64,000 nt of DNA from Stereocaulon alpinum. Taxonomy: Eukaryota > Ascomycota > Lecanoromycetes > Lecanorales > Stereocaulaceae. Each line of letters begins with the position of its first letter. Within the stretch, counting starts at the first letter, position 1. Position numbers and translations under genes: made by a program. Location of the stretch: assembly GCA_018257865.1 (NCBI GenBank), contig JAEUBA010000001.1, positions 310,001 to 374,000 of the forward strand, written 5' to 3'. The notes under the pieces were generated by a model, which saw nothing but the letters and a program-made list of their open reading frames with translations, was not told the DNA's origin and searched no databases. Shown here in pieces: positions 57,101 through 64,000 of this stretch.

Positions 57101-58981
57101 ATACCTTAAAGAGAACCTAAAGAAGGGCTTTATCTCGCTAAGTACCGCTCTATACACGTCCCCTATACTATTTATATAGAAGAAGGATAGTAGCTTAAAA
57201 TTCTGCGTAGACTACTATAGACTTAATATAATTATAATTCGGAACCGCTATCTAATTCTATTAATTAAAGAAGCCTTAGCTTATATAGTAGGTTATAAGT
57301 ACCTTACTAAGCTCGATATTATTACTATATTTAATAAGCTCCGAATATATCTAGATAGTAAGGATTATACTACTTTTACTACTTCTTTTAGAGCGTTTAA
57401 ATACTATATATTACCTTTTAGACTAATAGGAGGTCCTACCTCCTACTAGTAATATATAAACGATACTTTATTCGAGTATCTTAACAACTTTTATTAAGTA
57501 TACTTAGATAATATCCTAATTTATAGTAAGACTAAGAAGGAGTACTAAGAGTATATTAGAAAGGTCCTTATACAGCTACGCGAAGTAGGCCTTTAAGTAG
57601 ATATTAATAAATACGAGTTCTATATATAAGAAACGAAGTTTTTAGGATTAATAGTATCTACTAGTAGACTAAGAATAGATCCTAATAAGGTTAAAGTAGT
57701 TATAAACTAAGAGACCCCTACCTACCTAAAGGAGGTATAAGTATTCGTTAGTTTCTATAACTTCTACCGTCGATTTATTAAGGATTTCTCTAAGACGGCG
57801 AAGCTACTAGTAGCCCTTATAAAGAAAGACTATCCTTTCTAATAGTCTAAAGTATATTAATCAGCCTTTAAAGAGATAAAGGATCTAGTAACTAGTATAC
57901 TAGTACTAAGGTATTATAAAAGATCTCGACTAGCGGTACTAGAGATAGACTCCTTAGACTACGTTAATAATAGAGTATTATTATAAGCGGATAATAATAG
58001 AGTACTATATCTAGTAGTATTCTATAGTAAGAACTTGCTACTAGCAGAATATAACTATAAGATCTATAATAAGGAACTACTAGCGATAGTTCGCTACTTA
58101 GAATACTAGCGCCCTAAACTTAAGTTAACTAATATCCTAATTTAGATCTTCACCGACTATAAAAGCTTAGAGTACTTTATATAGATAAAGGAGCTTACCC
58201 GCCGTTAAGCTAGATAGGCTGAGAAGTTAGTAGACTATAACTTTAAGATTATATACTAAACTAGGAAGTTAAATAGGAAAGTAGACGTACTAACTAGGTT
58301 ACCTAACTTAATACCTACTAATAAGGACGACTTACGTTTAAAGCATTAGTATTATATACTACTATTACCTAAGTATTTCTAAGGTTATAATCTAACCTTT
58401 TTAGCAGACTGAGACGCTAAGGAGGGGGGTAAGCCTATAGAGGAGTAAATTAACGTACTAATAGATAAGGACTTACCTCTCTACGCTAGAATTATATTAG
58501 CTAATTAGGATAATAAGGACTGCACGCAGCTGTAAGAGGCTATTAAGAAGAATCCTACTTAGATCTTTAAGGGTACTAACCTAAGGTACTACTCCTAACG
58601 CTATTATACCCTCTTCTATAAAGAACGCCTTTAGGTCCCCGCCTTATTAAAACTCTATATTAAACTCATAAAGGAAAGCTATAATCTCCCCGCGAGCGGT
58701 TACCTAGGAAGAGACTAGACGCTGGAAATACTAAAACGGTAATTCTATTAGCTAAATATAAAAGAGGAAGTAGCACGCTATATCCGTAACTACTATACGT
58801 ATTAAAGAAGTAAGGTACTAAGAGATTAGTATAATAGACTCCTATAACTACTACCGACTCTAGAACAGCGTTAGTAGGATATCTTAATAGACTTTATCAC
58901 CAGTCTCCCTATATTGGATAATCGCAATACTATTTATATACTAGTAGACCGCCTTACGAAGGAACGGTACTACGCCCTATA
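54143..58981 (+). mobile_element. RIP-degraded Ty3/gypsy element A, interrupted in integrase
   Basis: A possible LTR start (TGTTAAAAGG) lies at 54143. Decayed coding is on the plus strand in gypsy order. A zinc knuckle at 55983-56034 (KEGYFAAEYPK, cysteines turned to Tyr) comes first, followed by a protease at about 56240 (ALTNTST for A.IDSGA). The reverse transcriptase at 57160-57560 has FCVDYYRLN and VYLDNILIYSKTKKEY, the YLDD box turned to YLDN. The RNase H is at about 57950-58280. The integrase from about 58690 has IDFITSLP and VDRLTKERYYALYV. The frame breaks off at 58981, where element B starts. No intact protein is possible. Confidence 0.85.
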
Positions 58982-61900
58982 TGTTAGGATTCTTAGGTAA
59001 GGTGAAAGATGTCTCATTTATTATCCTCTAGAATTCTGCTAAGTATAATTGGTAGCCCTAACCCTAAGGGTTCTAAGCGAGTAGGTAATCCGTAATAATA
59101 TCCCCCTAATAAGAAAATACTTCTATCGCCCTTGATAGTTAGTAGCAGGAGGATACTGTAAGGGTTAAAGGATATTTAAAGGACGTTATAGAAGGATGTT
59201 ATAATTATAAGTAGAAGTTCCTAGGAAAGGCTGTTTGCAAGCAGAAGTTCCTAGCAAAGGATATTATAGAAGGATATTATAAGTAGAAGGATATTAGTAA
59301 ACGCTGCTAGAATTATTTGGTAAGGATGATTAACTATTTGTCTTCCTAAGCCGTCTACGCCCTTTCCTTAGTAACGACGAGGGTATTAATCGTCGTTAGT
59401 AGCCTCTACGTCCTTGCGGACGTAATATATAGTATTCTTTATATTCGGTGATAAGGCGCTTTGCCTTCTAGAGGTTACCGATATTATACTAGCGGTTCTA
59501 ATAGTGGGAGTAGCCCTTCTATTTTATAAGGTACTACAGCTTTCCTCCAGATATTCGTTTCCTTAGAAGACGTTCGATCTCGTATTTAGGAGCGTTATCG
59601 CTAACGGCGGAGATAGGTAGCGGATTATATTACTAGGGACGGTAGAAAGGATCCTCCTCTAAAGGTAAAGGCTTAAGATAGGCTATTAATATAATAGGAT
59701 AAATTCGTATTATCGGCGGTAAGTTAAGCTTATACGCGAGTAGACTAATAGCCCTTTTAATAGTAAATAGTCCTACCCTCTAATAGGATAGCTTACGGTT
59801 ATCTAGGCCTAGAATCTTATACCCCTTATATAGCTGAAGGTATACTTAGGAGCCCTTCTTTAGTATAATAGGTTTATAAGTACTATTATACCTTACTTTA
59901 GTAGTAGTATTAGTAAAGGCTATAGCTTCCTCTACTTCCTTTTAACGAATACTTCGGAGGCGGCGAAGATCTTCGATAGGTAGGTCGGCGAGTATACTTA
60001 AGGAATCGTATACCTTAAAGCCGTATACGAGCTTATTAGGAGCCTACCCTATCGTAGTATTAGTAGAATTATTTAAACTACCTTAAATAAATAGTAGAAA
60101 CTCAGTCTAGTTATTACTAGGGTAGGAAGTTAAGAGGTAGTAAAGTATAATCTTAACTATTTAATTAGTTCTTTCGGACTAACCGTCCGTCTGGGGATAG
60201 TAGGCGGTCGACGTAAGTAGAGAAGTCCCTAACTTCTTAAAGATAAACCGCTAGAAGGATAATATAAATTTCGGATCCCTATCCGAAATTATCGTAACTA
60301 GAATACCTTAGTTATGCCTAACTAATATAGTTATAGCAGTATTCGCCTATTCCTTTACTCCCTATATCTCCTATCCGGGGATTAATAGCACCTTTTTTAT
60401 ATTCTTATAGGTAATTATAAGTAGATAGTTAAAGCTACCTAAAGTAGGGGCCGTAACTATTAATGCTAGAATAAAATCTATAGTAATAGTATAGAAGGGC
60501 GTTATAGAATAAGGTATTAGTATAAGGGCGCCGTATAGCTAGTATCTCTTCGTTTGATTCAGCTAGTATTTAGGATAGTGCCGGATATATTACTTCAGCG
60601 AGTTACTTAGCCTCTAAATATATAGAGAGCTAGTAATTTGCTTATATAATCTATAAAAACCGCTATACGTATACTTATCGTACGCTATATTAAAGACTTC
60701 CTTATATATAGACCTAGGAATATATACGCGCTAGGTGCCGTCTATATTATAGAAGTAGATAAGGCCGTTATTATAGCTAAATCTAGTACCTTTATCCTTA
60801 ACTTTAGTTAGTAGGGTAGCGGATACTACCTTAGTACTATTATTATTAATCTTAGGATCGACTACCTTAAGTATTCGTCGCTATTAAGACTCTTTAGTAT
60901 AGCCGTCTTATATCCTTTAGCGGAACTTATCTAATATCTTAACTAAGGTAGCGGAGTAAGCCGCTGGTTGATTTATTATAAGGTTATTAAGAATGTTAGT
61001 ACGTTTAACCGCTGCAGTACTAAGAAGGCGACTTAAGGCGTTAGGTACTAAATAGATCTTACTAGGGCGGTAGCGTATATTAAGACTAAATTATAATAGG
61101 TATTAAGAGGCCCTAATAAGCCGAAGATTTAACTTATTTATACTTAACGACGTCAGCGTAGTCTATCGCGCAATTTCCGTCGCAGCGGTATAGTTAGTAA
61201 ATATAATAGTAGTATATACCCTAGCTCCTAATTTAATAAGATATTACGTCTTACGAACTAGCTAGATAATACCTATAACCTTAAGTTTAGTAGGCTAGTA
61301 GTTATATTCCGCCGCGGAGAGTAATTTACTAAGGAATATAATAGGTTAAATACGCTACCGTAGAAACTCTATAACCCTTCTATCCTTTATTATACTTACT
61401 ATATTAGGATCTCCTTTAACGTAGTATATAATAGTACTGATTCTATATTCCTTAGAGGTATTAATATCTAGGAATAAGAGTCGCTTAGGATTAAAGTAAT
61501 AAAGGAAGGTAGGCTTCCTAAATCCTTCCTAGACGAGCTTAAAGGACTTTAGTTCTAAGGTAGTTAGAGAAGTAATTTCCTTCCAGCGAACGAATATCTT
61601 ACGAGCCTAGCTAGCCTTCGGAGACCCCTTAAGTATATTCGTTTTTAGGGCCTATAAAGGCGCTGTAATCTAGGCGTAGTAAGGTATATATATTCGAAGC
61701 TATTTAGTAAGACCTAGGTACTACTCTAGCTTACTAAGGTTTCGTAGGAACTACAGCTATTATAAGGCCTTAACCTTCTCTTCCTCCGTAGCAAGTCCGA
61801 AGCCGTTAACTCGTTAGCTAAGTAGGGTAATAGAAGGGTACCCGATAAAGGCCTTTAAAGGCTTCAGCTGTATTCTAAAAGCTTAAAACTTCTCAAACAC

Positions 61901-64000
61901 TATTCTTAGATACTAAAGATACTCTTCTAAGGTAGCGGAGTAGACTACTACGTTATTAACGTAGGTATAGTAGTACTAACGGAAGTCTTATAGTAATAAA
62001 TCTATTCGCCTTTATATATATAGAGGCGAGTTATAGAAACTTAGTATAATAATATTAAATAATTCCTAACCCCTATACGTAATAATAGTAAACTTATATC
62101 GATCCTCTTCTACTATAAGCTACTAGAAGAAGAAACTGGCGCAGTTAATTATAGAGATATATTAATAGCCCCGTACTACCGCGATAATATCTATTTATAG
62201 GGGTAACGGATAGGAATCCTTTACTACTATAGTATTAAGGCCTCTAATATTAATAACTACTCTACCCTTTCGTTAAGAAATCCCGTTAATATATACTATA
62301 CGCTATACTACGAATACTAAGAAACCGAAAGGCGTTGGCTGGGTAGTCTAGTTAATTCGGCCTTATTTATATAACTTATCGAATTCTTTATTAACGAAGT
62401 CTCGATCCTTCTAGCTGAGTAGATAGACTTTTGTTATCAGCTTAGTAGACTACTATCTATTAACTAAGGGGATTCGCAATTACTCCTCTAGTAGGATATC
62501 GATTATACTAATAGCTTTAGACTAGACCTCCGGAAAGTCGTTATATACCCTAGAGAGTACCGATACTTTAGGAGATCCTTCCGGACTATAGATAGTAACG
62601 CTATTAGGAAGACGAACTGTTTTAGCTGTACTAGCTACCTTAACTGCTATATTAGGCTACCAGCTAGCAAGCTTATAGTCCTCCGCGTTAGCAGCGTAGT
62701 AATCTTTCTCCTTAAGCTTAGTTACTAGTCCTAGGCGAGTATACTAGGGTATAACGATAGGAGTATTACTATCGTTTCGTACTTAGATAAAGGATATATT
62801 AGAGTCGACTATATAGGCGTAGATAGCTCCTACTTAGCGGAGACTGCTTATATTACTATTATACTTAGGTTAGAAACTAAAGTCTCTTCCTACTAGCAGT
62901 ACGCCTACAACCTTAATAGGCACTTGTATAAGGGCGTATAGTTAAATCGTTACTTTTCCGCAAGACCGAATAGGCCGCCGAACCTTACTATTCGGCTTCG
63001 GAGTAACCGAAATAGGTACTATAATACCCTTATAACTTCTAATTATTAGAAGCTTAGTATCGATATTAGCGCTTATCCTTTCAGGTCTAATAATATTAAT
63101 ACCTATAAGGACCTTAGCCTTAAGTTTAGCTATAATATAAACCTCGCGAGTAATTATAGTAGTTACCGCCTTTCTAAAGACGGTCTTACTAGGGATATAG
63201 AAGTCTAGTATAGCGAAGGTATTATACTAATATATAGTATCTCCTACGCCGCGTACGTTAATCGAGTTATTAAGGGTTTAAATTTTAGTATCTAGATATT
63301 ATTCCTTAAGGAACGCCTTATTAATTAGGGATATAGTATATCTAGTATTATAGCAGACGACTAAGATTAGGCTATTCCGTACTATCTATAGAGAAAGTTC
63401 TATATAATACTAATTACGAAACCCGTACCTAGGGTTAACCTCTGTTAGTATAGTAGACTAAACGATATCAGCAGAAGCGTCGGCGAGGAAGGAATTAGTA
63501 GTAGTCGCAGAAGGCTTCTATAGCTTATAACACTCGCGTATATACTTATACAGCTTATTATTAGAAGGGTAGACTTATTTATAATATCGATAAGTATACT
63601 CTACCGCAGGTATAGTATAATTAATATCAGCGGTAGTTACTTTATAGCTACTATCCTCCTACCCTTCTTTAGCGGTGATATTATCTAAGTTATTATACTA
63701 ATCCTTATTAAGAGTATCCTGCGATTCTTCTTCTTCATTAGCTACGTAGGTACCTTATACCTTCTAATAGAATAGCCGATTCCTATTCTGCTAGCCTAGT
63801 ACGTTTCTTTATCCGTAGCCTTATATATACCCTTATCCGTAGCTACGACGGTTAGTAGGCCCTACGGGCTAATTTTGCTAGTTATTAGGCCCTTGCCTAG
63901 TATTACTAGCTATAATTTGCAACAGCTATCGTAGCGGTGCCTGCGGTATTAGCTGCGGGGCGTTTATTATATATAGATTTTTCTGCTGCTAATTGCTATA
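58982..64000 (-). mobile_element. RIP-degraded chromodomain Ty3/gypsy element B, running off the window
   Basis: Starts TGTTAGG inside the integrase of element A. It is on the minus strand, so its 3' LTR comes first. Reading from right to left, a gag/protease region (about 64000-62700) leads to the reverse transcriptase with YVNNVVVYSATLEEY at about 61963-61930 (YVDD turned to YVNN), then RNase H. The integrase has STAYYPQTDG and SERT at about 60213-60169. The C-terminal chromodomain at about 59600-59490 has YEIERLLRKRISGGKL and KGYSHY. The coding remnant reaches about 59390. The inner LTR border could not be fixed. The right LTR lies outside the window. Confidence 0.82.
59175..59305. repeat. 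Imperfect short tandem repeats in the LTR region of element B
   Basis: Repeated units AGAAGTTCCTAG.AAAGG (twice) and GAAGGATATTATAA/GGATATTA variants. Spacing suggests a 20-30 bp unit duplicated several times. Confidence 0.55.

Noticed and set aside
59175..59305. Short repeats considered as a CRISPR-like array
   Set aside because: Units are unequal, contiguous and inside a fungal LTR; no spacers.
41171..64000. Search for an intact gag-pol frame in the gypsy elements
   Set aside because: Stops occur every few codons in all frames and catalytic residues are mutated; only remnants are annotated.

Overview
The window reads as a filamentous ascomycete chromosome segment, most likely a dothideomycete (inference). 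Support: short GT-AG introns of about 47-60 nt; fungus-specific families (PTH11/SAT4-like rhodopsin-domain protein, DUF3176, DUF3602, sedolisin); and a CpA-to-TpA / TpG-to-TpA decay pattern typical of repeat-induced point mutation (RIP). All exon joins below were worked out by hand from splice sites and reading-frame continuity.

Left part (1-41 kb) is gene-bearing and of ordinary composition. In order: a truncated gene end; SEC24 (COPII coat); a 7-TM rhodopsin-domain protein; a CBM48 protein with repeats; the splicing factor SPF27/BCAS2; a DUF3176 membrane protein; the PKA regulatory subunit; a DUF3602 protein; gamma-glutamyltranspeptidase, divergent from the mitochondrial release factor MRF1; a small hypothetical gene with a decayed relative nearby; an F-box-like (2EXR/DUF7730-type) gene with an in-frame TAG; two small hydrophilic proteins; and a secreted acid protease pair (sedolisin S53 and serine carboxypeptidase S10) in convergent orientation. 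Between the proteases lies a tRNA-Asn gene whose D-loop carries a 61-nt insert that looks exactly like a spliceosomal intron.

Right part (41-64 kb) is a transposon compartment. A minus-strand Ty3/gypsy element (41171-49323) with 131-bp LTRs is saturated with RIP-type changes but contains later, unmutated insertions: a complete 537-bp TRIM with 130-bp LTRs and a tRNA-like interior, a solo LTR, and an unclassified island. A small non-RIP gap (49.3-54 kb) holds a decaying 2EXR-type gene and an unrecognised gene. From 54 kb a plus-strand Ty3/gypsy element is interrupted at 58982 by a minus-strand chromodomain Ty3/gypsy element that runs off the window end.

Main observations: the intron-like insert in the tRNA gene, the TRIM with a possible self-priming site and Pol III-type boxes, the LTR pair that records where RIP stopped, and a repeated switch from C-rich to G-rich coding strand near gene 3' ends.
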